Of a stretch of 64,000 nt of DNA, positions 32,275-40,819 are shown piece after piece (position 1 is the first letter of the stretch; each line of letters starts with the position of its first letter). The stretch comes from JAAFIP01 sp043774625 (lineage in GTDB: Bacteria > Pseudomonadota > Gammaproteobacteria > Burkholderiales > Burkholderiaceae_C). The DNA lies in contig JAYVTG010000017.1 in the NCBI GenBank assembly GCA_043774625.1, positions 19,214 through 83,213 of the forward strand, in the 5' to 3' direction. Both the position numbers and the translations under genes were made by a program. The notes under the pieces were generated by a model, which worked only from the letters and a program-made list of their open reading frames with translations, made no database searches and was not told where the DNA came from.

Positions 32275-34020
32275 TTAGAACAAGAAGTAGCGCTGCGTCA
32301 TCGGCAAAGTTACCGCAGGCTCACAAGTCAGCAACACTCCGTCAGCGCGCACAGCGTAGCTTTGGGCGTCGATTTCCATCATGGGCAGATAGTGGTTGTG
32401 TACCATATGGGTTTTATTGACGCTCCGAATGTTTTTGACGGCGCTTAGGTGTTTTTGCAGACCAAAACGTTCACCTACGCCAGCAGCCATGCCTGCTTGC
32501 GACAGGAAGGTGATCGACGATTTATGCAGCGAGCAGCCATAGCTGCCAAACATGGGGCGGTAGTGCACGGGTTGGGGTGTTGGGATACTGGCACTCGGGT
32601 CGCCCATGGCGGCCATAGCGATGGTGCCGCCTTTCAAGATAATTGCAGGTTTAACGCCGAAGAACGCGGGCTTCCACACCACCAGGTCTGCCCATTTACC
32701 CGCTTCTATGCTGCCCACTTCATGCGATATGCCGTGCGCAATAGCCGGGTTGATCGTCAATTTGGCAATGTAGCGTTTGACGCGAAAGTTGTCGTTACGA
32801 TCGGTGTCGCCTGGTAGTTTGCCGCGCTGGAGTTTCATCTTGCTGGCGGTCTGCCACGTGCGTATCACCACCTCGCCCACGCGGCCCATGGCTTGGCTGT
32901 CGCTACTCATCATGCTGATAGCGCCCAGGTCGTGCAAGATGTCTTCGGCGGCAATCGTTTCTTTGCGAATACGGCTCTCGGCAAACGCCAGGTCTTCGGC
33001 AATGCCCGCGTCCAGGTGGTGGCACACCATCAGCATGTCTACATGCTCGTCCAGCGTGTTCACCGTGTAGGGCATGGTGGGGTTGGTGCTGCTTGGCAAA
33101 AAGTTTTTTTCGCCGACCACTCGCAAGATGTCTGGCGCATGGCCGCCGCCAGCGCCTTCGGTATGAAAGGCGCAGATGCTGCGTCCTTTGGTTGCTGCAA
33201 TGGTGTTTTCAACAAAACCCGATTCGTTCAGCGTATCGGAATGTATGGCGACTTGAATGTCGGTCAACTCAGCCACATCCAGGCAGTTGCTGATGGCCGC
33301 AGGCGTGGTGCCCCAGTCCTCGTGCAGTTTCAGGCCTATCGCACCTGCGTTCACCTGTTCGTGCAGGGCAGCGGGCAGGGCGGCATTGCCTTTGCCCATA
33401 AAACCCAGATTCATCGGGAAAGCATCTGCGGCTTGCAGCATGCGTTCCATATGCCAGGCACCGGGCGTGCAGGTGGTGGCAAAGGTGCCCGTAGCAGGCC
33501 CCGTGCCGCCACCAAACATGGTGGTAATGCCGCTAGCCAGTGCCGCTTCAATCTGCTGTGGGCAGATGAAGTGGATGTGTGAGTCGATACCGCCCGCCGT
33601 GACGATGTTGCCTTCGCAGCTAATGACTTCTGTGCCGGGGCCAATGATGATGTCGACGCCGCTTTGCGTGTCGGGGTTGCCCGCTTTGCCAACAGCTACA
33701 ATCCGACCGTTTTTCAAGCCGATATCCGCCTTGACAATACCCCAATGGTCGATGATGAGGGCATTGGTCATTACGGTGTCCACAGCACCACCAGTGCCGT
33801 CTTGCAATGCCGCACCTTCATGTCGCGTACGTTGCGACTGAGCCATACCGTCGCGGATAGTCTTTCCGCCGCCAAACTTAACTTCTTCGCCGTGACTGCC
33901 AGCGGCCAGTGTGTAGTCCTTTTCCACTTCAATAATCAAGTCCGTGTCTGCCAAGCGAACGCGGTCGCCCACCGTGGGGCCAAAGATTTCGGCGTAAGCA
34001 CGTCTTCCGATCGTGGCCAT
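32275..34020 (-). CDS. ureC: urease alpha subunit UreC
   Basis: The catalytic subunit hydrolyses urea to ammonia and carbamate. It has 581 residues. Nickel ligands and active-site motifs are GGIDSHIHFICPQQ, the carbamylated lysine in IGLKLHEDWGTTP, AIHSDTLNESG, CAFHTEGAGGGHAPDI (mobile flap) and MSSDSQAMGRVGEV. Near residues 66-80 there is a short extra stretch (AALQDGTGGAV) where most family members go directly from TRxxGAVDTV, which explains the slightly long protein. It overlaps the ureB stop by one base. Confidence 0.97.
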   Translation of the reverse strand: MATIGRRAYAEIFGPTVGDRVRLADTDLIIEVEKDYTLAAGSHGEEVKFGGGKTIRDGMAQSQRTRHEGAALQDGTGGAVDTVMTNALIIDHWGIVKADIGLKNGRIVAVGKAGNPDTQSGVDIIIGPGTEVISCEGNIVTAGGIDSHIHFICPQQIEAALASGITTMFGGGTGPATGTFATTCTPGAWHMERMLQAADAFPMNLGFMGKGNAALPAALHEQVNAGAIGLKLHEDWGTTPAAISNCLDVAELTDIQVAIHSDTLNESGFVENTIAATKGRSICAFHTEGAGGGHAPDILRVVGEKNFLPSSTNPTMPYTVNTLDEHVDMLMVCHHLDAGIAEDLAFAESRIRKETIAAEDILHDLGAISMMSSDSQAMGRVGEVVIRTWQTASKMKLQRGKLPGDTDRNDNFRVKRYIAKLTINPAIAHGISHEVGSIEAGKWADLVVWKPAFFGVKPAIILKGGTIAMAAMGDPSASIPTPQPVHYRPMFGSYGCSLHKSSITFLSQAGMAAGVGERFGLQKHLSAVKNIRSVNKTHMVHNHYLPMMEIDAQSYAVRADGVLLTCEPAVTLPMTQRYFLF

Positions 34021-34325
34021 CAGAGTTTTCCTTGGACTAAACCGTTAAATCCATAGACGATGCGATCACCCGCAAAGTCCACCAGTTCCACCGTGCGCTG
34101 CTGGCCTGGTTCAAAGCGGATAGCCAAGCCGCTGGCGATGTTCAGGCGCATGCCGCGCGCAGCCACACGGTCAAAGTCCAGTGCGCCATTGGTTTCTGCA
34201 AAATGGTAGTGCGAACCAACCTGGATGGGGCGATTGCTGGCATTCTTTACCAGCACAATCACGGTGCGTCGTCCCACATTCAATGTGTGCTCGCCATCAT
34301 CCACCAGTAGCTCACCCGGAATCAT
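34020..34325 (-). CDS. ureB: urease beta subunit UreB
   Basis: A 101-residue structural subunit of the UreABC complex. It starts MIPGELLVDDGEHTLNVGR and contains QVGSHYHFAETNGALDFDR. Its start overlaps the end of the small histidine-rich gene by 4 bases. Confidence 0.97.
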   Translation of the reverse strand: MIPGELLVDDGEHTLNVGRRTVIVLVKNASNRPIQVGSHYHFAETNGALDFDRVAARGMRLNIASGLAIRFEPGQQRTVELVDFAGDRIVYGFNGLVQGKL

Positions 34326-34507
34326 TTACCACCCCGGCTCAGCCAGATCGCAAGCGCCACCATGGCGCCCAGAACCACAAAACCCCAGGCATCGGTCGCA
34401 TGTCCGTGTAACCCGCTCACACCATGCCCTTGGTGAGCAAAAGCGCCATTTGCCAGCGTAGATATTGCGCAAGCAGCTATTAATTTTGTAGTAGACAGGT
34501 ATTTCAT
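34322..34507 (-). CDS. small histidine-rich secreted or membrane protein between ureA and ureB
   Basis: A 61-residue protein with a signal-peptide-like start (MKYLSTTKLIAACAISTLANGAFA), a His/Gly-rich middle (HQGHGVSGLHGHA) and a C-terminal hydrophobic helix (WGFVVLGAMVALAIWL) before SRGGK. I do not recognise a family. Four-base overlap with ureB shows it belongs to the operon. In other betaproteobacteria a UreJ/HupE nickel transporter often sits here, so a role in nickel handling at the membrane is a guess. Its signal segment is encoded by a copy of the 40-bp repeat. Confidence 0.65.
   Translation of the reverse strand: MKYLSTTKLIAACAISTLANGAFAHQGHGVSGLHGHATDAWGFVVLGAMVALAIWLSRGGK
34453..34494 (+). 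repeat. 40-bp dispersed repeat inside the small ure gene
   Basis: CCAGCGTAGATATTGCGC then AAGCAGCTATTAATTTTGTAG; a clear family member. Read on the minus strand it encodes TTKLIAACAISTLA of the signal peptide. Confidence 0.8.
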
Positions 34508-34553
34508 CAAACGCTCCATTTCAGGACAAGCTGGATGTATCAATTTTCAGAAT

Positions 34554-34856
34554 CTATTGGATCGGTTGGTGTACGGTCACCAGTTTGGTGCCATCGGGAA
34601 AAGTGGCTTCCACCTGAATATCCGGAATCATTTCGGCAATGCCATCCATGACATCCAAACGGGTCAGCACGTTGCGGCCTTCGCTCATCAGTTGCGCTAC
34701 GGTTTTTCCGTCACGCGCACCTTCCATCACGTAGGCACTGATGAGTGCAATCGCTTCCGGGTAATTGAGCTTGAGGCCACGCGCCTTGCGCCTCTCGGCT
34801 AACAGACTGGCGGTGAAGATCAGCAATTTGTCTTTTTCGCGGGGGGTAAGTTCCAT
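34554..34856 (-). CDS. ureA: urease gamma subunit UreA
   Basis: A 100-residue structural subunit starting MELTPREKDKLLIFTASLLAERRKARG. ATG at 34856 gives the family start and length; the open frame continues 23 codons upstream without family similarity. It is the first gene of the leftward urease operon, divergent from urtA. Confidence 0.96.
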   Translation of the reverse strand: MELTPREKDKLLIFTASLLAERRKARGLKLNYPEAIALISAYVMEGARDGKTVAQLMSEGRNVLTRLDVMDGIAEMIPDIQVEATFPDGTKLVTVHQPIQ

Positions 34857-34936
34857 GGTGTTTTTATTGCTTGCCGTTGATGCGCCATTGTGATGCAACT
34901 CTCGTGCCTGTGCAAAGTTGTGCATTCAGATTTTTG

Positions 34937-34953
34937 TGCATTGCTTTGGTGCG
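34937..34953. promoter_or_regulatory. possible NtrC-binding site upstream of urtA
   Basis: TGCATTGCTTTGGTGCG resembles the NtrC consensus (TGCACC...GGTGCA): 6 of 7 positions fit in the right half and 4 of 7 in the left. It lies about 115 bases upstream of the sigma-54 promoter, a usual enhancer distance. Confidence 0.45.
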
Positions 34954-35056
34954 AGTACTGCAATCTTATGTAGGCCTCAAGACGTTTATGCACTGATTTG
35001 AAGTATCGATGAGGGAATACGCTAGCACGCAAGCTGTGTAACCACCATGAACAAGT

Positions 35057-35072
35057 TGGCACAGGAGTTGCA
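35057..35072 (+). promoter_or_regulatory. sigma-54 promoter for urtABCDE
   Basis: TGGCAC-N5-TTGCA matches the -24/-12 consensus with the correct spacing. Transcription would start near 35084, leaving a ~47-base leader before the urtA ATG with its GGAG site. This fits nitrogen control of urea uptake. Confidence 0.8.
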
Positions 35073-35130
35073 GACAACCTGTAGATCAATCCCGATCTTT
35101 ATCTCAACACACACTATCGGAGCAATTCTA

Positions 35131-36399
35131 ATGAACCGTCGCGGAACACTCAAAACTCTGACCGCCTCTATGGCTGTAGGTCTGGTCATGAGCACTGCTG
35201 CTTACGCGCAAGCCGGTGGCACTATCAAAGTAGGCATCTTGCACAGCCTGTCTGGCACTATGGCCATTTCTGAAACCGTACTGAAAGACACCGTGCTGAT
35301 GGCGATCGATGAGATCAATGCCAAGGGCGGCGTACTGGGTAAAAAGCTCGAACCTGTCATCGTGGACCCAGCGTCTAACTGGCCTTTGTTTGCCGAAAAA
35401 ACCAAGCAATTGCTCGGTCAAGACAAGGTTTCCGTCATCTTCGGCTGCTGGACTTCTGTGTCGCGCAAGTCGGTGTTGCCAGTGGTGGAAGAAATGAACG
35501 GTCTGCTGTTCTACCCAGTGCAATATGAAGGTGAAGAGCTGTCCAAAAACGTGTTTTACACAGGTGCCGCTCCCAACCAGCAAGCCATTCCCGCGGTAGA
35601 CTATTTGATGAGCAAAGAAGGCGGTGGTGCCAAGCGCTGGGTGCTCTTGGGCACAGACTATGTGTACCCACGCACCACCAACAAAATCTTGCGCGCCTAC
35701 CTCAAGAGCAAGGGTGTAAAAGACACAGACATCGACGAAAAATACACGCCGTTTGGCCACTCTGACTACCAAACCATTGTGGCTGATGTGAAAAAATTCT
35801 CTGCTGGTGGCAAAACGGCAGTGGTGTCTACCATCAACGGCGACTCCAACGTACCTTTCTACAAAGAACTGGGTAACGCAGGTTTGAAAGCCAAGGATGT
35901 TCCCGTGGTGGCTTTTAGCGTAGGCGAAGAAGAGCTACGCGGTGTGGACACCAAGCCTTTGGTGGGCCACCTGGCTGCCTGGAACTATTTCCAATCGATC
36001 AAGAACCCCACCAACGACGCTTTTATCAAGAAGTGGGCTACATACGCTAAAGACAAGAAAATCGCTGGTCATATGGACAAGGCTTTGACCAATGACCCCA
36101 TGGAAGCGACCTACATCGGTATCAACATGTGGAAGCAGGCAGTTGAAAAAGCCAAGTCCACCGACACTGATAAAGTGATCGTAGCCATGGCTGGCCAAAC
36201 CTTCACGGCACCTAGCGGCATTACCAGCAAGATGGACGAGAAGAACCATCACTTGCACAAGAGCGTGTTCATCGGCGAGGTGAAAGCCGATGGCCAGTTC
36301 AACGTGGTGTGGAAGACGTCCGGCCCTGTGAAAGCCAAGCCATGGTCACCGTACATCGAAGGTAACGACAAGAAGCCCGACGAGCCTGCCAAGAAGTAA
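35131..36399 (+). CDS. urtA: urea ABC transporter, substrate-binding protein UrtA
   Basis: A 422-residue periplasmic binding protein of the branched-chain amino acid/urea type. The signal peptide MNRRGTLKTLTASMAVGLVMSTAAYAQA has an arginine pair. Family features include GILHSLSGTMAISET, IFGCWTSVSRKSVLPVVEE and NGLLFYPVQYEGEE. ATG at 35131 follows GGAG at 35119-35122; the earlier in-frame ATG lies inside the promoter. A strong hairpin terminator follows, which should make UrtA more abundant than the rest. Confidence 0.95.
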   Translation: MNRRGTLKTLTASMAVGLVMSTAAYAQAGGTIKVGILHSLSGTMAISETVLKDTVLMAIDEINAKGGVLGKKLEPVIVDPASNWPLFAEKTKQLLGQDKVSVIFGCWTSVSRKSVLPVVEEMNGLLFYPVQYEGEELSKNVFYTGAAPNQQAIPAVDYLMSKEGGGAKRWVLLGTDYVYPRTTNKILRAYLKSKGVKDTDIDEKYTPFGHSDYQTIVADVKKFSAGGKTAVVSTINGDSNVPFYKELGNAGLKAKDVPVVAFSVGEEELRGVDTKPLVGHLAAWNYFQSIKNPTNDAFIKKWATYAKDKKIAGHMDKALTNDPMEATYIGINMWKQAVEKAKSTDTDKVIVAMAGQTFTAPSGITSKMDEKNHHLHKSVFIGEVKADGQFNVVWKTSGPVKAKPWSPYIEGNDKKPDEPAKK

Positions 36400-36422
36400 C
36401 TGGCACAGCGCTAACCCAACCT

Positions 36423-36456
36423 GGGCGTGGTGCGCTTGTGTGCACCACGCCCTTTT
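36423..36456 (+). terminator. partial terminator between urtA and urtB
   Basis: The perfect 11-bp stem GGGCGTGGTGC/GCACCACGCCC with an 8-base loop is followed by TTTTC. It lies inside the operon, so it probably attenuates rather than ends transcription. Confidence 0.8.
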
Positions 36457-36483
36457 CTTGCCTGCAGACTCTTAGTGATCCAG

Positions 36484-38058
36484 ATGCATATTTCAAAAAT
36501 ACTACTAATTGCTCTGCTTTTAATAGCTGGTCGCGCATATTCCATAACGCCTGATGAGGCAAAAGCTATCGCCATAGGCGAAAGTGATGCCCGTATTGAG
36601 GCGCTCAACAAAGCGTTGGTAAATGCGGATGATAAAACCGCGGCCTTCATCCAGGCCCTCGCAGATGATGCGGTAAAGGTGGCGGGCGACAAAATCTTCA
36701 TCGTCAAAGACGGCAAAGCCACCGACCCTGTCACGGGCGCTGAAGTAAAGCTTCCACTTTATGCGGAAGACGTGATCAGCAACAACCGTATGCGCAGTGA
36801 GCTGGAGACGGCACAGGCTGCGTTAAAGTTATTCAATAAAGACGTGGGCGTGCGCAGCGAGGCCATTGCGTCCTTGTTGAAAGATCCTGACGAATCGCGT
36901 TTGCCACTTCTGGACAAAGCACTGGCAGCTGAAACCAATTCTGGTTTGAAAGAACAACTTGTACTGGCTCGCGCGGGTTCCATGCTCGGCTCTGCGGACA
37001 AAGCCAATCGCCTGGAGGCAGCCAAGGCGTTAGCCAGCAGCAAAAACCCAGCTACACAAATGCTTCTGAACGACCGTCTGAAAAGCGAAACCGAAGCTGA
37101 CGTGAAAGCGCAGTTACAAGCATCGCTCAGTCAGATTCAATCCACACTGGGTTTGGGCGAAAAGCTCGGTGTGATGTTTACAGGCTTAAGCTTGGGCTCC
37201 ATTCTGTTATTGGCCGCATTGGGCCTGGCCATCACCTATGGGCTGATGGGTGTAATCAATATGGCGCATGGCGAGTTGATCATGGTCGGTGCATACGCTA
37301 CCTATGTTGTGCAAAACCTGTTCAAGGTGTACTTGCCAAGTGCGTTTGATTGGTATTTGGTAGCGGCCATTCCTGTGGCTTTTACGGCTGCATCGCTGGT
37401 AGGCGCGGCACTTGAGCGTAGCGTGATTCGCTTCTTGTATGGTCGTCCACTGGAAACCTTGCTCGCTACCTGGGGTATTAGCTTAATGCTGATGCAACTG
37501 GTGCGCAGTATTTTTGGTGCACAAAACGTGGGTGTAGAAAACCCAGCGTGGATGAGCGGTGGTTATGCCTTGCTGCCAAACCTTACGTTGCCCTATAACC
37601 GCTTGGGCATTATCGTATTTGCTGTGCTGGTGCTGGCTGGGGTGGCTGCACTCATAAGCAAAACCCGTCTGGGGCTTTTTGTACGCGGCGTCACGCAAAA
37701 CCGTGCTATTGCGTCGTGTATGGGGGTGAACACTGCCCGCATCGACACTTATGCCTTTGCTTTGGGTTCGGGCATTGCGGGGTTAGCTGGATGCGCATTG
37801 AGCCAAGTGGGCAATGTCGGGCCAGACCTGGGGCAAAACTATATCGTCGATTCATTCATGGTGGTCGTATTGGGCGGAGTAGGCCAATTGGCGGGCACGG
37901 TATATGCCGCCCTAGGCTTGGGTGTTTTAAACAAAGTTCTTGAAGGCTGGGCGGGTGCCGTGCTGGCTAAAATCGCCGTCCTCGTCTTCATTATTATATT
38001 TATCCAAAAACGCCCACAAGGTATTTTTGCGATGAAGGGCAGGAGTGCGGAAGCATGA
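36484..38058 (+). CDS. urtB: urea ABC transporter, permease UrtB
   Basis: A 524-residue LivH-type permease with a long N-terminal extension. Residues 1-20 (MHISKILLIALLLIAGRAYS) are a signal peptide; about residues 21-225 form a helical HEAT-like periplasmic region (KALASSKNPATQMLLNDRLKSE). The membrane part starts at GVMFTGLSLGSILLLAALGLAITYGLMGVINMAHGE. The N-terminal extension is usual for UrtB. Part of the signal peptide is encoded by a diverged 40-bp repeat copy. It overlaps urtC by 4 bases. Confidence 0.93.
   Translation: MHISKILLIALLLIAGRAYSITPDEAKAIAIGESDARIEALNKALVNADDKTAAFIQALADDAVKVAGDKIFIVKDGKATDPVTGAEVKLPLYAEDVISNNRMRSELETAQAALKLFNKDVGVRSEAIASLLKDPDESRLPLLDKALAAETNSGLKEQLVLARAGSMLGSADKANRLEAAKALASSKNPATQMLLNDRLKSETEADVKAQLQASLSQIQSTLGLGEKLGVMFTGLSLGSILLLAALGLAITYGLMGVINMAHGELIMVGAYATYVVQNLFKVYLPSAFDWYLVAAIPVAFTAASLVGAALERSVIRFLYGRPLETLLATWGISLMLMQLVRSIFGAQNVGVENPAWMSGGYALLPNLTLPYNRLGIIVFAVLVLAGVAALISKTRLGLFVRGVTQNRAIASCMGVNTARIDTYAFALGSGIAGLAGCALSQVGNVGPDLGQNYIVDSFMVVVLGGVGQLAGTVYAALGLGVLNKVLEGWAGAVLAKIAVLVFIIIFIQKRPQGIFAMKGRSAEA
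36511..36550 (-). repeat. 40-bp dispersed repeat in the urtB signal-peptide region
   Basis: Reverse copy: TTTTAATAGCTGGTCGCGC then ATATTCC; the outer ends are diverged. It encodes ALLLIAGRAYSIT. Confidence 0.6.
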
Positions 38059-39212
38059 AAAATTCAGCGCCCACCACTTCTGCACCTGTTGTGGCATTTA
38101 GCTTACCAGCACCTGCACCTCTACTCACTCGCAAGGCATGGATTCTGCTTTTGATAGCACTTTGCGCAGTATCCGTGCTGGCGCCAGTGCTGAATCTGTG
38201 GGTTCCGGCGGAAAGCGCGTTCCACATAAGCGACTTCGCCATCAATCTGATAGGCAAGATCATGTGTTACGCCATCTGCGCGCTGGCGATGGATTTGATT
38301 TGGGGTTACACCGGTATCTTGTCACTGGGTCACGGTTTATTTTTTGCATTGGGCGGCTACGCCATGGGCATGTATTTAATGCGTCAGATCGGCCTGGAGG
38401 GTAACTACAAAAGCCTGCTGCCCGACTTCATGGTCTTCCTCGATTGGAAGACGTTGCCTTGGTCGTGGGTTTTCTCGGACAGTTTCGTCGTACAAATGCT
38501 TTTCGTCGTTCTTGCACCCGGTTTGTTGGCACTGGTATTTGGCTTTTTCGCCTTCCGCTCACGCATCAAAGGGGTATATTTCTCTATCATCACCCAGGCG
38601 TTGACGTATGCCGCCATGTTGTTGTTCTTTCGCAATGAAACCGGCTTTGGCGGTAACAACGGTTTTACCGACTTCAAACGCATTCTGGACACTGCTATTG
38701 CCACGCCCAATACGCGCATGGTGCTGTTTGTGTTGACGGGTTTGACGCTCCTGGGCTTCTATTTATTTGCCCGCTGGCTGGTGCAAAGCAAGTTTGGCCG
38801 TGTGTTGCAGGCCATTCGTGATGCAGAAAGCCGCGTCATGTTTTCGGGCTACAACCCGGTCGTTTACAAGCTCACTATCTGGGTTATTTCCGCTGTAATG
38901 TGTGGTGTGGCCGGCGCGTTGTATGTGCCGCAAGTAGGCATCATCAACCCGAGCGAAATGTCGCCTGCCAATTCGATTGAAATTGCCATTTGGGCGGCCG
39001 TCGGTGGTCGTGCAACTTTAATTGGCCCAATTGTGGGTGCGTTTTTAGTCAACGGTGCCAAGAGCTGGTTTACGGTGGCTTTTCCAGAATATTGGCTGTA
39101 TTTTTTGGGTGCCATCTTCATAGCTGTTACGCTGTATTTGCCGCAAGGCATTGCAGGTCTGATGCGCAAATTGACCATTAAAAAATCGTCGAGTGAGGAG
39201 GGTAGGGTATGA
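38055..39212 (+). CDS. urtC: urea ABC transporter, permease UrtC
   Basis: A 385-residue LivM-type permease with about nine to ten membrane helices, including DLIWGYTGILSLGHGLFFALGGYAMGMYLM and the EAA-like region LLGFYLFARWLVQSKFGRVLQAIRDAESRVMFSGYN. It overlaps urtB and urtD by 4 bases each. The first helix (AWILLLIALCAVSVLAPVL) coincides with a diverged 40-bp repeat copy. Confidence 0.95.
   Translation: MKNSAPTTSAPVVAFSLPAPAPLLTRKAWILLLIALCAVSVLAPVLNLWVPAESAFHISDFAINLIGKIMCYAICALAMDLIWGYTGILSLGHGLFFALGGYAMGMYLMRQIGLEGNYKSLLPDFMVFLDWKTLPWSWVFSDSFVVQMLFVVLAPGLLALVFGFFAFRSRIKGVYFSIITQALTYAAMLLFFRNETGFGGNNGFTDFKRILDTAIATPNTRMVLFVLTGLTLLGFYLFARWLVQSKFGRVLQAIRDAESRVMFSGYNPVVYKLTIWVISAVMCGVAGALYVPQVGIINPSEMSPANSIEIAIWAAVGGRATLIGPIVGAFLVNGAKSWFTVAFPEYWLYFLGAIFIAVTLYLPQGIAGLMRKLTIKKSSSEEGRV
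38141..38182 (-). repeat. 40-bp dispersed repeat in the first helix of urtC
   Basis: Reverse copy: TTTTGATAGCACTTTGCGC then AGTATCCGTGCTGGC. It encodes ILLLIALCAVSVLA, in the same frame as the tctC and urtB copies. Confidence 0.6.
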
Positions 39213-40084
39213 CTCCCGATTTGATGGAACAAGGGGCCAGGCGCATCGAAGCGCTGCAGAAAACTGCGACAGGCAAAACAGAATCAGGAGGACGCGATGC
39301 AGGCTTCGCGCGCATCGCGCAAGCCACGGGCGAGGTAGACATTACCCACGGCCGTATTTTGTATCTTGAAGACGTAAATGTGAGCTTTGACGGTTTCAAA
39401 GCCATCAATAACTTGTCGCTGGATATTGCACCCGGCGAACTACGCTGCATCATTGGCCCCAATGGTGCTGGCAAGACGACGATGATGGACATCATCACTG
39501 GCAAAACACGGCCCGACAGCGGCACCGTGTTCTTTGGTTCTACCATTGACCTGCTGCGCTACAACGAATCACAAATTGCGCAAATGGGCATTGGCCGCAA
39601 GTTTCAAAAGCCTACCGTATTTGAACACTTGACCGTGTTTGAAAACCTGGAACTCGCGCTGAAAACCGACAAGGGTGTTAAAGCTTCGATCCTGCACAAG
39701 CTGGACAGCACGCACAGCGATGTGCTGGCAGAAACACTGCATACCATTCATTTGGCTGGCAGTATGAGGCGCCAGGCAGGTAACTTGAGCCATGGTCAAA
39801 AGCAGTGGCTGGAAATTGGAATGCTGCTGATGCAAGACCCAAAATTGCTGCTGCTTGACGAGCCAGTGGCGGGTATGACGGATGAAGAAACTGCACGTAC
39901 GGCAGAACTTTTCTTGACACTAAAAGGTAAGCATAGTCTGATGGTGGTGGAGCACGACATGAGTTTTATCAAGACTATCAGCGAGATAGTGACGGTGCTT
40001 TGCGATGGCAGTGTGTTGGCACAAGGCACGCTGGATCAAGTGCAAAACGACGAGCGCGTGATTGAAGTTTATCTGGGACGTTAA
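39209..40084 (+). CDS. urtD: urea ABC transporter, ATPase UrtD
   Basis: A 291-residue LivG-type ATPase. Walker A is GPNGAGKTTMMD, the signature is NLSHGQKQWLEIGMLL and Walker B is LLLLDEPVAGM. The first ~45 residues are a poorly conserved extension. It overlaps urtC by 4 bases and lies 11 bases before urtE. Confidence 0.96.
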   Translation: MTPDLMEQGARRIEALQKTATGKTESGGRDAGFARIAQATGEVDITHGRILYLEDVNVSFDGFKAINNLSLDIAPGELRCIIGPNGAGKTTMMDIITGKTRPDSGTVFFGSTIDLLRYNESQIAQMGIGRKFQKPTVFEHLTVFENLELALKTDKGVKASILHKLDSTHSDVLAETLHTIHLAGSMRRQAGNLSHGQKQWLEIGMLLMQDPKLLLLDEPVAGMTDEETARTAELFLTLKGKHSLMVVEHDMSFIKTISEIVTVLCDGSVLAQGTLDQVQNDERVIEVYLGR

Positions 40085-40095
40085 AGGACTAAAAA

Positions 40096-40788
40096 ATGCT
40101 GAGTATCCAGAACGTCAACCAGTACTACGGCGGCTCGCATATTTTGCGCGACGTGAGCATGCAGGCACACTTGGGTAAAGTCACCGTGGTGTTAGGCCGT
40201 AACGGTGTTGGCAAAACCACGCTGCTCAAAAGCATGATGGGTTTGATCCCGATCAAAACCGGCGGCATGTCTCTGGATGGCCAAGACATTACCCGTGCCA
40301 CACCTTACCAACGAGCCGGAGCGGGCATAGGTTTTGTGCCGCAGGGTCGCGAAATTTTTGCGAGGCTGACTGTGCAAGAAAACCTGGAAATGGGTTTGGC
40401 CACACAAAAAGCAGGTACGCGTGTGCCTGCTGAGTTGTATGAGCTCTTCCCCGTACTCAAGCAAATGTTGAAACGCCGTGGAGGTGATTTGTCTGGCGGG
40501 CAGCAACAGCAACTTGCGATTGCACGTGCGTTGGCTGCCAAACCTAAGCTCTTGATTCTGGACGAACCGACCGAGGGTATCCAGCCTAGCATCATCAAAG
40601 ACATTGGCAGAGTCATTCGCATGTTGGCTGACCGAGGCGATATGGCTATTGTGTTGGTTGAGCAGTATTACGACTTTGCCGAAGCGCTGGCTGACGATTA
40701 CATTGTGATGGAGCGCGGCGAGGTGTTGGCACGGGGGCTGGGTAAGGATATGAAGGCGAAGGGGGTTCGGCAGCTAGTGGCGATTTGA
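40096..40788 (+). CDS. urtE: urea ABC transporter, ATPase UrtE
   Basis: A 230-residue LivF-type ATPase with Walker A GRNGVGKTTLLK, signature DLSGGQQQQLAIARALA and Walker B LLILDEPTEGIQPSII. It closes the urtABCDE operon and converges on ureD with a 31-base gap. Confidence 0.96.
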   Translation: MLSIQNVNQYYGGSHILRDVSMQAHLGKVTVVLGRNGVGKTTLLKSMMGLIPIKTGGMSLDGQDITRATPYQRAGAGIGFVPQGREIFARLTVQENLEMGLATQKAGTRVPAELYELFPVLKQMLKRRGGDLSGGQQQQLAIARALAAKPKLLILDEPTEGIQPSIIKDIGRVIRMLADRGDMAIVLVEQYYDFAEALADDYIVMERGEVLARGLGKDMKAKGVRQLVAI

Positions 40789-40819
40789 TCGCGCTTACAG
40801 ATTTGGGTGCGCAATCGAA

